A stretch of DNA of 9,369 nt from an uncultured Clostridia bacterium (GCA_934643535.1 CAKUCE010000116.1:1-9369), one strand, 5' to 3'. Shown: positions 1 through 6,202, counted from the stretch's first letter. The notes: a model not told the origin generated them from the sequence alone. Program-made: numbers and translations.

Positions 1-88
1 GTTTATCCTTGATCATCTGCCAGAGGATGCGGGTCATTTCGTCGCCGTCCATCTCCACCAGCGGCGTTTTCATCACAATTTTCGCCAT
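1..88 (-). CDS. icd: NADP-dependent isocitrate dehydrogenase, N-terminal fragment
   Basis: Only the first 29 codons are in the window; the gene runs off the left edge. The visible protein starts [20 protein letters not shown] and goes on to ILWQMIKDK. This closely resembles the start of the eukaryote-like, homodimeric NADP-isocitrate dehydrogenases (pattern K-x-P-[LV][13 protein letters not shown]), which convert isocitrate to 2-oxoglutarate and CO2 in the cytoplasm and make NADPH. It does not resemble the E. coli Icd type. The start at 88 is supported by a purine-rich GGAAGGAAGGA tract at about 98-108 on the minus strand and by a promoter further upstream. It diverges from the HAD phosphatase gene. 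The active site and the rest of the protein lie outside the window, so the call rests on the N-terminal signature alone. Confidence 0.88.
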   Translation of the reverse strand, partial: MAKIVMKTPLVEMDGDEMTRILWQMIKDK

Positions 89-157
89 TGAAAAAGTCCT
101 TCCTTCCGAAACCATTCTTTCGAAGCAGCGCCCCAAAACGGGCTTTTTTCCTTTCTT

Positions 158-186
158 ATTGTAAAAGGACTTCCAACTCTTTGCAA
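158..186 (-). promoter_or_regulatory. Predicted sigma-A promoter for icd
   Basis: On the minus strand TTGCAA (181-186) and TACAAT (158-163) are separated by 17 bp, a good match to the -35/-10 consensus. Transcription would start near 151, leaving a leader of about 60 nt before the icd start at 88. The same TTGCAA -35 with a 17-bp spacer occurs in the tpiA promoter of this window. Confidence 0.6.
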
Positions 187-224
187 GCAAAGTGCAGCGA
201 AAGAACAAGCCGTTTTCAAAAGGG

Positions 225-253
225 GTTACAAACGGCCTCGTTTCTGGTATAAT
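225..253 (+). promoter_or_regulatory. Predicted extended -10 promoter for the HAD phosphatase gene
   Basis: A perfect TATAAT (248-253) is preceded by TGG, giving an extended -10 (TGnTATAAT). A GTTACA at 225-230 can serve as -35 with a 17-bp spacer. Transcription would start near 260, about 30 nt before the chosen ATG at 291. This also argues against an upstream start at 192, which would lie before the promoter. Confidence 0.72.
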
Positions 254-290
254 CCTGTCGTTTGAATATGCAAAAGAGAGGGAACGCTGT

Positions 291-1082
291 ATGATTCGAC
301 TGATCGCAACGGATTTGGACGGAACGCTGCTGGAAAAAGGCGGCGCGCTGCCGGAAGGCTTTTATGAAGTGGCGGACGGCCTGAAAAAGCTGGGAATTCT
401 GCTGGTAGCGTCCAGCGGACGGCAGTATGACAATCTTCGCCGGAAATTTCAGCCCATTGCCAGAGAGATGGGCTTCGTCTGTGAAAACGGCGGCCTGAAT
501 GCACTGGGCCGGGAGATCGTCAGCATCCATCCCATGGACCGCGCCACGGTGCTTGCCATCATCCAGACCCTGCAGGGAATGGGCCTGAGCGTTCTTCTCA
601 GCGGTGTTCGCTGCTGCTACACCTGGTCCGGCGACCGCCCCTTCTGCGACGAGATGGTTTACGGCCTGCGCAACACCATGACCATTGTGGATGATTTTTC
701 CCAGGTCGACGATGATTTCATCAAGCTGGCGGCCTATCATCCCGGCACCATCGCGCCTTTTGTGGACAAGCTGCAGCAAAAATGGGGTGCGGCGGTGAAC
801 GTGGCCCGTTCCGGCATGGAATGGTGCGATTTCAATCTTTCCAACAAGGGCATGGGCCTGAAGGATCTGATGCGCAGGCTGAACCTTTCGCCATCGGAAG
901 CCGCCGCCTTTGGCGACAACTACAACGACGAAAGCATGCTCTGCGAGGTCGGCCATCCGTTCCTGATGAAAAGCGCGGACGCCGGGCTTTGGAAGCCGGG
1001 CATCCGCAAATGCCGTCATGTGCTGGACGTATGGCGCGCCATCATCCTGCACGGCGGCGAACTGCCGGAGGATGAATTCTGA
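291..1082 (+). CDS. Cof-type HAD-IIB family hydrolase (sugar/nucleotide phosphatase-like)
   Basis: This 263-residue protein is of the usual length for Cof/YbiV-like HAD-IIB phosphatases, cytoplasmic Mg2+-dependent enzymes that remove phosphate from small metabolites. All four HAD motifs are visible: motif I DLDGT with nucleophile D8 and acid D10; motif II S41-S42-G-R; motif III lysine K186 in SNKGMGL; motif IV GDNYND with D209 and D213. The C2-type cap lies between motifs II and III (about residues 75-180) and is rather cysteine-rich around 108-119 (C108, C109, C119). The ATG at 291 is chosen because GAGGG at 278-282 sits 8 nt before it, motif I starts a few residues in as in the family, and a strong promoter lies at 225-253; the reading frame is open further upstream to 192. 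Substrate cannot be told from sequence. The gene is monocistronic and ends at a hairpin at 1091-1120. Confidence 0.9.
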   Translation: MIRLIATDLDGTLLEKGGALPEGFYEVADGLKKLGILLVASSGRQYDNLRRKFQPIAREMGFVCENGGLNALGREIVSIHPMDRATVLAIIQTLQGMGLSVLLSGVRCCYTWSGDRPFCDEMVYGLRNTMTIVDDFSQVDDDFIKLAAYHPGTIAPFVDKLQQKWGAAVNVARSGMEWCDFNLSNKGMGLKDLMRRLNLSPSEAAAFGDNYNDESMLCEVGHPFLMKSADAGLWKPGIRKCRHVLDVWRAIILHGGELPEDEF

Positions 1083-1090
1083 AATGCCAG

Positions 1091-1120
1091 GCGCCCTGTT
1101 TTCACAAGAAAGCAGGGCGC
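1091..1120. terminator. Strong hairpin between convergent genes, likely terminator of the HAD gene
   Basis: A 13-bp stem (1091-1103 pairing with 1108-1120, one G-U pair) closes on a four-base ACAA loop, nine bases after the HAD stop codon. The downstream U-tract is weak on both strands (TTCAGCTTG on plus), so termination by this hairpin alone is likely but not certain. Confidence 0.6.
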
Positions 1121-1132
1121 TTCAGCTTGTCC

Positions 1133-1152
1133 AAAAAGCTCGCCTGCGGCGA
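1133..1152 (-). terminator. Predicted intrinsic terminator of the DUF5131 gene
   Basis: On the minus strand TCGCC-GCA-GGCGA (1152 to 1140) is followed by GC and then five Ts (1137-1133), 21 bases past the DUF5131 stop. The stem is short (5 bp) but the T-run is well placed. With the hairpin at 1091-1120 it separates the two convergent transcripts. Confidence 0.5.
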
Positions 1153-1172
1153 TCCCTTTCGCCGGAAACGGC

Positions 1173-1946
1173 TCATTTCACGCTCTCCGGCATTTCCCCA
1201 ACGCCCATTCGGAAATCGATCCCCGCCTTCCGGGCCTGTTCCCGCTGGCGGGCACGGGGGATGTGATAAAATTTTCCATCCTTTACAAAATGCGCTCCCG
1301 TCTGGTGAAAGCAAAAGGGCACGTTTTTCTCCATGCACTGGCGGCGCAGCGACAGGATCCATTCGTACCGGCAGATACGCGCCTCCAGTCCGGATTCGCC
1401 GCCTGCGGAGACCTCCTCGATGGCTTCATCCAGCCACGGGGAAAGCTCCAGCGCTTCCAGCAAAGGCGCAGCCACAATGATCCGATGGCAAATGGGCAGG
1501 GACCGAAAAACAGGCAGGCGCGCCGCCGCCCGATCCTGATTTTCCACAGTGCAGCCAATCACCACGTTGTCATAGCCGCCGCCCCAGTCGGGCGGCAGGC
1601 AGCTTTCCAGCCGATCGATCCGTTTGGTAAAAAACAGAAAGCGGCAATCCTCCCGCTGCCGGATCATCCTCCAGCATTCCGGCCGCCATTCATCCGCATC
1701 CTTCAGCAGAAAGTCAGAGGTAAAACAGGTATAAACCATGCTGCCCGAGGGAATTTTCCAGCTTCCGTCCCGTTTTTTCCGCGTGGGAAGATCAAAATTG
1801 CCCGTCCGGCGGCACAGCGAGGAAGCCGTCTCCGTCCCGTACATCGCGTCCTGCCGGTACACATAACAATACCGGCATCCGGGACTCAGCTTGGTGCAGC
1901 CGTGCCACGGATTCCAGTCCGCGGAAAGAACCCCGTCCCCGCCCAT
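1173..1946 (-). CDS. DUF5131 / phage Gp37-Gp68 family protein
   Basis: This 257-residue protein carries the signature of the phage Gp37/Gp68 (DUF5131) family: WNPWHGCTKLSPGCRYCYVY near the N-terminus with C17, C24 and C27 (C-x6-C-x2-C), FTSDFLLKDADEWRPE near 75-90, FFTKRIDRL near 105-113, GCTVENQ near 131-137, the AAPLLEALEL stretch near 159-168, and GGESG followed by a conserved-looking C-terminal part ending VPFCFHQTG. The family is found in phages and bacterial chromosomes and has no established function that I know of; the Cys cluster suggests a metal or Fe-S centre, which is inference. The frame is open upstream to 2213, but the ATG at 1946 is chosen because GAGGGAGGG (1953-1961) sits 6 nt before it and a consensus promoter lies at 1995-2024. 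It is cytoplasmic (no signal or membrane segment), divergent from ogt and convergent with the HAD gene. No phage genes surround it. Confidence 0.87.
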   Translation of the reverse strand: MGGDGVLSADWNPWHGCTKLSPGCRYCYVYRQDAMYGTETASSLCRRTGNFDLPTRKKRDGSWKIPSGSMVYTCFTSDFLLKDADEWRPECWRMIRQREDCRFLFFTKRIDRLESCLPPDWGGGYDNVVIGCTVENQDRAAARLPVFRSLPICHRIIVAAPLLEALELSPWLDEAIEEVSAGGESGLEARICRYEWILSLRRQCMEKNVPFCFHQTGAHFVKDGKFYHIPRARQREQARKAGIDFRMGVGEMPESVK

Positions 1947-1994
1947 GTTCTTCCCTCCCTCTCTCATGATCGGCATCGCATGTTGCCCGACCCG

Positions 1995-2024
1995 ATTATA
2001 GTGCGCCCCGAAGGGATTTGTCAA
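1995..2024 (-). promoter_or_regulatory. Consensus promoter for the DUF5131 gene
   Basis: On the minus strand a perfect TTGACA (2019-2024) and a perfect TATAAT (1995-2000) are separated by 18 bp. Transcription would start near 1988, giving a leader of about 42 nt. This is the best promoter match in the window. Confidence 0.8.
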
Positions 2025-2042
2025 CGCCGCTCTTCCGGCAGC

Positions 2043-2072
2043 TTGACAGAATGCCTTTCCGGCTGATATAAC
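2043..2072 (+). promoter_or_regulatory. Predicted promoter of the ogt operon
   Basis: A perfect TTGACA (2043-2048) and TATAAC (2067-2072) are separated by 18 bp; TGA just before the -10 makes it an extended -10. The start would be near 2079, about 42 nt before the ogt ATG. Its -35 lies only 18 bp from the -35 of the divergent DUF5131 promoter, so polymerases could interfere or a shared regulator could act on both. Confidence 0.75.
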
Positions 2073-2120
2073 AGAATCGCGTCCTCCCGTACTTTGTTTT
2101 TCAGGAAAGGAAACGGAAAC

Positions 2121-2597
2121 ATGATCTATCTGACCCGCTATGAGTCTCCTCTGGGATCCATTCTGCTGGCCGCGGACGGCGTCGGTCTGACCGGCCTGTG
2201 GTTCATCGGGCAAAAATATTTTCCGTCATTCTCGGAGGAAGAAGCTCTTGAGGAAGAAACGCCCGTTCTGGCAGAAGCCATACGATGGCTGGACGTTTAT
2301 TTCAGCGGTGCATCGCCGGACTTTCTGCCGCCCCTGCACCCGCAGGGCAGTTCCTTCCGGCAAGCGGTATGGAACGTACTGCTGACCATTCCCCGGGGGC
2401 AGACCATGACCTATGGGGAGATTGCCCGGCGGCTGAACGTGCGCAGCGCGCAGGCCGTAGGCGGCGCGGTGGGTCACAATCCTGTTTCCATCCTGATCCC
2501 CTGCCACCGGGTCGTAGGAAGCGACGGCAGTCTGACCGGCTATGCCGGAGGTCTGGAGCGAAAAGAACGGCTTTTGCAGTTGGAGGGTGCCCGATGA
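2121..2597 (+). CDS. ogt: Methylated-DNA--[protein]-cysteine S-methyltransferase
   Basis: The 158-residue protein is a full-length Ogt/MGMT: it transfers the alkyl group from O6-alkylguanine (and O4-alkylthymine) in DNA to its own cysteine, a one-turnover repair reaction. The active-site motif IPCHRV is at 126-131 with acceptor C128. It is preceded by the DNA-binding helix-turn-helix (about 98-120, TYGEIARRLN...AVGGAVGHNP) and followed by GSLTGYAGGLERKERLL. At the place where human MGMT has the base-flipping R128 this protein has Q111 (SAQAVGG), a variant I know from many Bacillota Ogt proteins. ATG 2121 is chosen over an in-frame TTG at 2094 because AGGAAAGG (2103-2110) precedes it and MIYLTRYESPLG is the usual start. 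The stop overlaps the next start (ATGA), so it is likely translationally coupled to the kinase-GNAT gene. Confidence 0.95.
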   Translation: MIYLTRYESPLGSILLAADGVGLTGLWFIGQKYFPSFSEEEALEEETPVLAEAIRWLDVYFSGASPDFLPPLHPQGSSFRQAVWNVLLTIPRGQTMTYGEIARRLNVRSAQAVGGAVGHNPVSILIPCHRVVGSDGSLTGYAGGLERKERLLQLEGAR

Positions 2598-3610
2598 AAA
2601 ACCTGATTTTCGTCAACGGAACCATGGGCGCGGGAAAAACGACCCTTTGCAGGGAGCTGAAAAAGCTGCTGCCTCCCTCGGTCTTTTTGGACGGGGACTG
2701 GTGCTGGGATATGGAGCCTTTTTCCGTAACGGAAGAGACCAGGCGCATGGTCATAGATAACATTCAGGCGCTGCTGAACCGTTTTCTGCAATGCTCCCAG
2801 TTGGAGAATCTTCTCTTTGGCTGGGTGATGCAGGATGCTGCGATCGTGGAGCAGCTTCTTTCCGGCCTGAAGTCGGACGCTGCATCCTTCCGGCTTTTTA
2901 CCCTGACGCTGACGGAAGAAGCACTCCGCCAGCGGCTCCAGCAGGACGTGGACGCGGGTCTTCGGGAGCCGGACGTCATTGAACGCAGCGTGGCGCGGCT
3001 TCCGCTGTATGCCCGTTCTTCCATGAAAAGCACCTTCCTCGACGTGACCGGTCTTTCGCCCAAGGAAGCCGCCCGGCGGCTGGTATCGCTGCTGGACGGC
3101 GGGCCGGATCTTCTTTTCACCTCCCGTTTGACCATCAGACCCATGACCGGCTCGGAAACGGAGGCTCTGATGGAAGGCTGCCGCCTGAGCGACCCGGAAC
3201 TCAGTCAGGCCTATCGGGAGATGCTGGAGGGCGGCCAGCGTTTTCCGGATCAGCGGCTCTGGTATTGGCCATGGAGGATTTCTCTGCGTTCGACAGGAGA
3301 GCTCATCGGCGACGCCTGTTTCAAGGGTCTTCCCGCCAACGGAAGGCCGGAGATCGGCTACGGACTGAAGAGGCGCTTTCGAGGGTGCGGCTTCGCCACG
3401 GAAGCCGTCGCGGCGTTGTGTCAGTGGGCCCTGTCACAGCCCGGCGTTCAAGCCGTCGAGGCGGAAACGGAGCCCGCCAACGCCGCCTCTCAGCGGGTCC
3501 TCCAAAAGAACGGCTTTCTCCCCATGGGCGTTCTGGGCGCAGAAGGCCCCCGTTTCGCTTTGGAAAAACGCCCTTGTTTCAGCTTGAACGCAAAGGAGGA
3601 CACCCAATGA
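2594..3610 (+). CDS. P-loop kinase-like domain fused to a GNAT acetyltransferase
   Basis: This is a 338-residue two-domain protein. Residues 1 to about 170 form a small P-loop NTPase of the nucleotide/small-molecule kinase type: NLIFVNGTMGAGKTT with Walker A G9-x4-G14-K15-T16, then FLDGDWCWDMEPF (31-43), where D33 and D35 could bind substrate or Mg2+, and a helical part with an arginine-rich lid-like segment (about 112-141). Residues about 176-330 form a RimJ/RimL-like GNAT domain: LTIRPMT start, GELIGDACFKGLP strand region, EIGYGLKRRFRGCGFATEAV with the acetyl-CoA motif R263-G-C-G-F-A268, and NAASQRVLQKNGF (297-308). Neither substrate can be named; the likely roles are phosphorylation of a small molecule and N-acetylation of an amine. 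The start overlaps the ogt stop, and its own stop overlaps the araC start. The frame is unbroken, so this is a true single polypeptide. GTGC CCG before the ATG leaves only GGAGGG (2583-2587 region) as ribosome site, inside ogt. Confidence 0.86.
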   Translation: MKNLIFVNGTMGAGKTTLCRELKKLLPPSVFLDGDWCWDMEPFSVTEETRRMVIDNIQALLNRFLQCSQLENLLFGWVMQDAAIVEQLLSGLKSDAASFRLFTLTLTEEALRQRLQQDVDAGLREPDVIERSVARLPLYARSSMKSTFLDVTGLSPKEAARRLVSLLDGGPDLLFTSRLTIRPMTGSETEALMEGCRLSDPELSQAYREMLEGGQRFPDQRLWYWPWRISLRSTGELIGDACFKGLPANGRPEIGYGLKRRFRGCGFATEAVAALCQWALSQPGVQAVEAETEPANAASQRVLQKNGFLPMGVLGAEGPRFALEKRPCFSLNAKEDTQ

Positions 3611-4569
3611 GCGTTATCCGAGTGCTGGACGGTTTCAGCGGGATCGAACAGACTCCCTTCCCCTGTGCGGACGGTCAGGGAAGCATCCGGGTCTATCCGC
3701 TGTTCGACGGCGTAAAGGCCATGCTGTTGCAGCTGGAAACGCACGGTTTTCCCGAAGAACGGCCCCAGCGGGACGGCATCGAGATCAATTTCTGTGTAAA
3801 CGGACGCTTTGAAAGTCATTTTTCTTCCCGGGATCTGGCGGTGCTCAAGCCGGGCGATATGGCGGTCAGCACCTTTGATGGTGTACACGGTCTCCATTCA
3901 CAGTCTGATTTTCCGCTGGGCTACTACGAGGGCGTATGCATCGCCGTGGACTGCGGCCCTGCGGAAGCATGGATGCGCCGGAACGTTGCCCCGCTGGCCT
4001 GTGATTTTTCCGTTCTGCGGCAAAATCTGCTGGGGTCTGAATGGTATGCCGCAGCCGCAGCCGGCCCGCGCTGCGAGCATGTGTTCCGGGAGCTGTTTGA
4101 AAATCTGCCCTATTTTGACCGAAAGACCCTGACGCTGAAGATATTGGAGCTGTTCAGTCTGCTGGAAAGCATTCCCCGGGCCGAGCTTTCCCGGGAATAC
4201 CGCTCGGCGGAACAGCTCCGTCTGGCCCGGCATCTGCGGGATCATCTGCTGACAGACCGGAACAACTATGTCTCTCTGGCCCGTCTGGCTGAGGAACATC
4301 AGATCTCCGTTTCCCATCTGCAGCGGCTGTTTCGGCAGATCTACGGCGTGCCGGTGTATCACTACATCCGGGAATACCGGCTGGAACAGGCGGCGGTGGA
4401 GCTTCTGAACAGCCGGAAGCGCATCGTGGAAATTGCCATGGACGCGGGCTACGACAGCGCCAGCAAGTTTTCCGCCGCGTTTAAGAGCCGCTATGGCATT
4501 ACCCCCAGCGTATACCGTTCTGCCGCAGGAAAAGAACCAAAATGGGATATTCAGACCAAAACGGAATAG
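3607..4569 (+). CDS. AraC family transcriptional regulator
   Basis: This 320-residue protein has the AraC/XylS DNA-binding domain at its C-terminus. The first helix-turn-helix is at about 223-247 (SLARLAEEHQISVSHLQRLFRQIYG) and the second at about 273-304 (IVEIAMDAGYDSASKFSAAFKSRYGITPSVYR), with the conserved spacing. The N-terminal 200 residues form an effector-sensing part resembling a cupin-like region (EINFCVNGRFESHF, KPGDMAV, 59-87). The type is common in gut Clostridia; the ligand is unknown. The ATG at 3607 overlaps the previous stop (ATGA), and AAAGGAGGA (3592-3600) sits 6 nt before it, the best ribosome site in the operon, so it may be made more than its neighbours. It probably regulates its own operon or the following secreted-protein gene, whose leader carries an inverted repeat at 4580-4628; this is inference from position. 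Confidence 0.93.
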   Translation: MSVIRVLDGFSGIEQTPFPCADGQGSIRVYPLFDGVKAMLLQLETHGFPEERPQRDGIEINFCVNGRFESHFSSRDLAVLKPGDMAVSTFDGVHGLHSQSDFPLGYYEGVCIAVDCGPAEAWMRRNVAPLACDFSVLRQNLLGSEWYAAAAAGPRCEHVFRELFENLPYFDRKTLTLKILELFSLLESIPRAELSREYRSAEQLRLARHLRDHLLTDRNNYVSLARLAEEHQISVSHLQRLFRQIYGVPVYHYIREYRLEQAAVELLNSRKRIVEIAMDAGYDSASKFSAAFKSRYGITPSVYRSAAGKEPKWDIQTKTE

Positions 4570-4579
4570 TTTTTCTCTG

Positions 4580-4628
4580 TTCAATATGGTATGCTTCCCT
4601 TCGGTTAAATGAAACTAACCATATTGAA
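4580..4628. promoter_or_regulatory. Exact 11-bp inverted repeat before the ZinT-like gene
   Basis: TTCAATATGGT (4580-4590) and its exact reverse complement ACCATATTGAA (4618-4628) are separated by 27 bases. The right arm touches the Shine-Dalgarno AAGGAGG (4627-4633) of the next gene. It could be an operator for the neighbouring AraC regulator or, as RNA, a stem with a large loop that affects ribosome access. It has no T-run, so it is not an intrinsic terminator. I see no convincing -35/-10 pair in this 73-base gap. Confidence 0.5.
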
Positions 4629-4642
4629 GGAGGTTTTCCATC

Positions 4643-5308
4643 ATGAAAAAATGGCTTTCTCTGCTGCTTTGTCTGGTCTGTCTGTTCAGCTTCAGCGCCG
4701 TCGCGCTGGCCGAGGACGACGTTTTTCTCAGCCGGATTCAGGGCACCTTTGTGGAGCTGTTCCCCGTCCTGTCGGAAGAACAGTATCACGACGCATGGCT
4801 GAACGCGGTCGCTCCTCTGGTGGGCGAAGAAGCCGCCGAGGACACCGTTGCCGCTCTGCTGTCTATGTGCACCGGCGACCTGTACGGGCAGGAGGCCATC
4901 GACGCTTACGCAACCAATCCCGAAAGCATGCGCTTCAACTGCTACTATCTGGGCGGCGTGGCGAAAATGACCGTCGAGGGCAACGTGATCTCCGGCGTGG
5001 ACGCGGACGGCAACGAGATCTTCCGTCATGAATATACCCCCGTGGACATGGAAAACGAAAACGGCTTCCTGTTCTACCAGACTGCCGACGCGGGTCAGTT
5101 CACCTACTTTGCCTTCTCTCCCGACACCATGGCCGACACCTGGCATCTGGAATTCCGCTATGCCGAGGATCTCAACGACCTGCAAAGCTGGTTCGAAGGC
5201 AGCTACGCCTACTGGAACGTGGGCGCGATCGCCGAGGACGCCACCGAAGAGCAGGTGCTGGCCGCCATCAACCTGTTTGCGACGGAAAACCTGTCTGAGG
5301 AAGAGTAA
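4643..5308 (+). CDS. Secreted ZinT/YodA-like (calycin fold) protein
   Basis: A 221-residue protein with a clear Sec signal peptide: MKKW, a hydrophobic stretch (5-22) and a signal peptidase I site ALA|EDD after A23; no proper lipobox. The mature part resembles the ZinT domain, known as periplasmic ZinT in E. coli and as the C-terminal half of AdcA in streptococci, where it binds zinc for uptake. Similar stretches are GTFVELFPVL (34-43), VISGVDADGNEIFRHEYTPV (115-134), GFLFYQTADAGQFTYFAFS (141-159; AdcA has a close FLFE..DADAGQFKYVQFS), WHLEFRYAEDLNDLQSW (167-183) and a final helix TEEQVLAAINLF. The family's His-rich N-terminal loop and HxH motif are not seen; only H49, H129 and H168 remain. 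The start at 4643 has AAGGAGG 9 nt before it. The AraC gene precedes it and a terminator follows. Metal transport is therefore possible but not shown; the fold assignment is moderate. Confidence 0.68.
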   Translation: MKKWLSLLLCLVCLFSFSAVALAEDDVFLSRIQGTFVELFPVLSEEQYHDAWLNAVAPLVGEEAAEDTVAALLSMCTGDLYGQEAIDAYATNPESMRFNCYYLGGVAKMTVEGNVISGVDADGNEIFRHEYTPVDMENENGFLFYQTADAGQFTYFAFSPDTMADTWHLEFRYAEDLNDLQSWFEGSYAYWNVGAIAEDATEEQVLAAINLFATENLSEEE

Positions 5309-5321
5309 ACAGCGGATTTTC

Positions 5322-5354
5322 AAAAGCTGCGCCGATCCATTCAGCGCAGCTTTT
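5322..5354. terminator. Bidirectional intrinsic terminator
   Basis: A perfect 11-bp stem, AAAAGCTGCGC (5322-5332) pairing with GCGCAGCTTTT (5344-5354), with an 11-base loop and T-runs on both strands. It ends the ZinT-like gene (stop 5306-5308) on plus and the alpha/beta hydrolase (stop at 5362) on minus. Confidence 0.88.
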
Positions 5355-5361
5355 TGATTGC

Positions 5362-6057
5362 CTATTTTTTCAGTTGTTCTTCCTCCCAATTTTCCATGAA
5401 GGCCCGCTGTTCCTCCGTATGGAACCAATGTACGGCCCCGTCCATCACCGTCAGCGAGGCGGATGCTCTCCGGCAGTACTCGTCGACGGTTCGGCGCGGG
5501 ATCATTTCATCCTGCGAGCCGTAAAGCACCGCCGTTTTCTTGCTGATAATGGGAGTCGGATGCTCTCTGGCCCAGCAGAGATAGCGCCAGGAAAGCGTCT
5601 GTCCGCCGGGAACCGGGATCTCGCCCTCCGCCTGCAGACGCTCCACGCTCACGCCTGCCTGCTCCATCATGCCGTGGATCATTTCCTCCATATCCACCAG
5701 CGGCGATGACAACAGGCATTGTTCCACGTTTTCTCCGGCAAATGCCTGCAGCGTCAGCCATGCGCCCAGGCTGATGGCCCGCGTCCCGAGCCGCTGCCAG
5801 CGGCTTTTGGCATAATCACGTATTTTTTCCAGCTCCGGCACCGCTTCCCACGGCACCAGCCGCACGCCGTCCTGCCGTCCGTTATGTTCGGGCAGATCCA
5901 CGGCCAACACCTGCCATCCCTTGGGATTGACCAGCGCCGCAAAGCGTTCTCCTTCTTCCTTGTTTCCGCAAAGACCATGGACAAACAAAAACGCACGTTC
6001 CGAAGGCTCCCCGTAAACGATGGCGGGAGCCTGACCGATCTTCAGATATTCAGTCAT
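5362..6057 (-). CDS. Alpha/beta hydrolase family protein
   Basis: A 231-residue cytoplasmic serine hydrolase of the alpha/beta fold. Visible parts: strand and oxyanion loop FLFVHGLCGNKEEG (23-36, HG-type), nucleophile elbow RAISLGAW with S96, acid D183 in VLYGSQDEMIP, and the catalytic histidine region GAVHWFHTEEQ, most likely H210 (H213 is the alternative). The elbow reads A-x-S-x-G (A94 to G98) instead of the usual G-x-S-x-G. The family includes small esterases, lipases and thioesterases of unknown natural substrate; none can be named here. The ATG at 6057 has AGAGGA (6062-6067) just upstream on the minus strand. It has its own promoter (6175-6202) and terminator (5322-5354), so it is likely monocistronic. 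Confidence 0.88.
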   Translation of the reverse strand: MTEYLKIGQAPAIVYGEPSERAFLFVHGLCGNKEEGERFAALVNPKGWQVLAVDLPEHNGRQDGVRLVPWEAVPELEKIRDYAKSRWQRLGTRAISLGAWLTLQAFAGENVEQCLLSSPLVDMEEMIHGMMEQAGVSVERLQAEGEIPVPGGQTLSWRYLCWAREHPTPIISKKTAVLYGSQDEMIPRRTVDEYCRRASASLTVMDGAVHWFHTEEQRAFMENWEEEQLKK

Positions 6058-6071
6058 TTTTCCTCTTTTCC

Positions 6072-6116
6072 AACGGCAAAGCCGTTTGCTTTCCTTGTAA
6101 AAGGAGCCGTCGCTCC
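6072..6116 (-). other. Two small hairpins in the hydrolase mRNA leader
   Basis: The predicted transcript has a leader of about 110 nt. On the minus strand it holds GGAGC-GACG-GCTCC followed by TTTT (6116 to 6099), which is terminator-like but short, and then AACGGC-TTT-GCCGTT (6086 to 6072) directly before the ribosome site. They may be attenuation-type or stabilising structures, or decayed copies of interspersed hairpin repeats. Confidence 0.4.
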
Positions 6117-6155
6117 GGCCGCAGTGCCTCCACCGCGGACCATTCTAGATTTGCA

Positions 6156-6169
6156 CCGATGTGCATCGG
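6156..6169. promoter_or_regulatory. Perfect 14-bp palindromic site at the predicted hydrolase transcription start
   Basis: CCGATG-TG-CATCGG is a perfect two-fold site (6-bp arms, 2-bp spacer). It lies right after the -10 at 6175-6180 in the minus direction and would cover about +1 to +13, the classic place for a repressor operator. The regulator is unknown. Confidence 0.4.
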
Positions 6170-6174
6170 ATGTT

Positions 6175-6202
6175 ATTTTACATAAAAAGCAGGAAAAGTC
6201 AA
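6175..6202 (-). promoter_or_regulatory. Predicted sigma-A promoter for the alpha/beta hydrolase
   Basis: On the minus strand TTGACT (6197-6202) and TAAAAT (6175-6180), each one base off consensus, are separated by 16 bp. Start near 6168. Confidence 0.65.

Noticed and set aside
216..1052. Minus-strand open frame across the HAD gene
   Set aside because: The plus-strand frame has all four HAD motifs, a promoter and a ribosome site; the minus frame has none.
1173..1946. Prophage remnant suggested by the phage Gp37/Gp68-like gene
   Set aside because: No other phage genes or attachment repeats nearby; DUF5131 genes also occur alone in bacterial chromosomes.
2094..2120. TTG start for ogt
   Set aside because: It would add MFFRKGNGN translated from the Shine-Dalgarno region itself; ATG 2121 fits the family start.
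1947..2213. Longer DUF5131 protein starting at 2213
   Set aside because: The extra 89 residues run over both promoters and the start of ogt; the family motif begins right after the start at 1946.
4609..5031. Open frame from ATG 4609 overlapping the ZinT-like gene
   Set aside because: Arg/Gly-rich out-of-frame reading; the frame from 4643 has a signal peptide and strong ribosome site.
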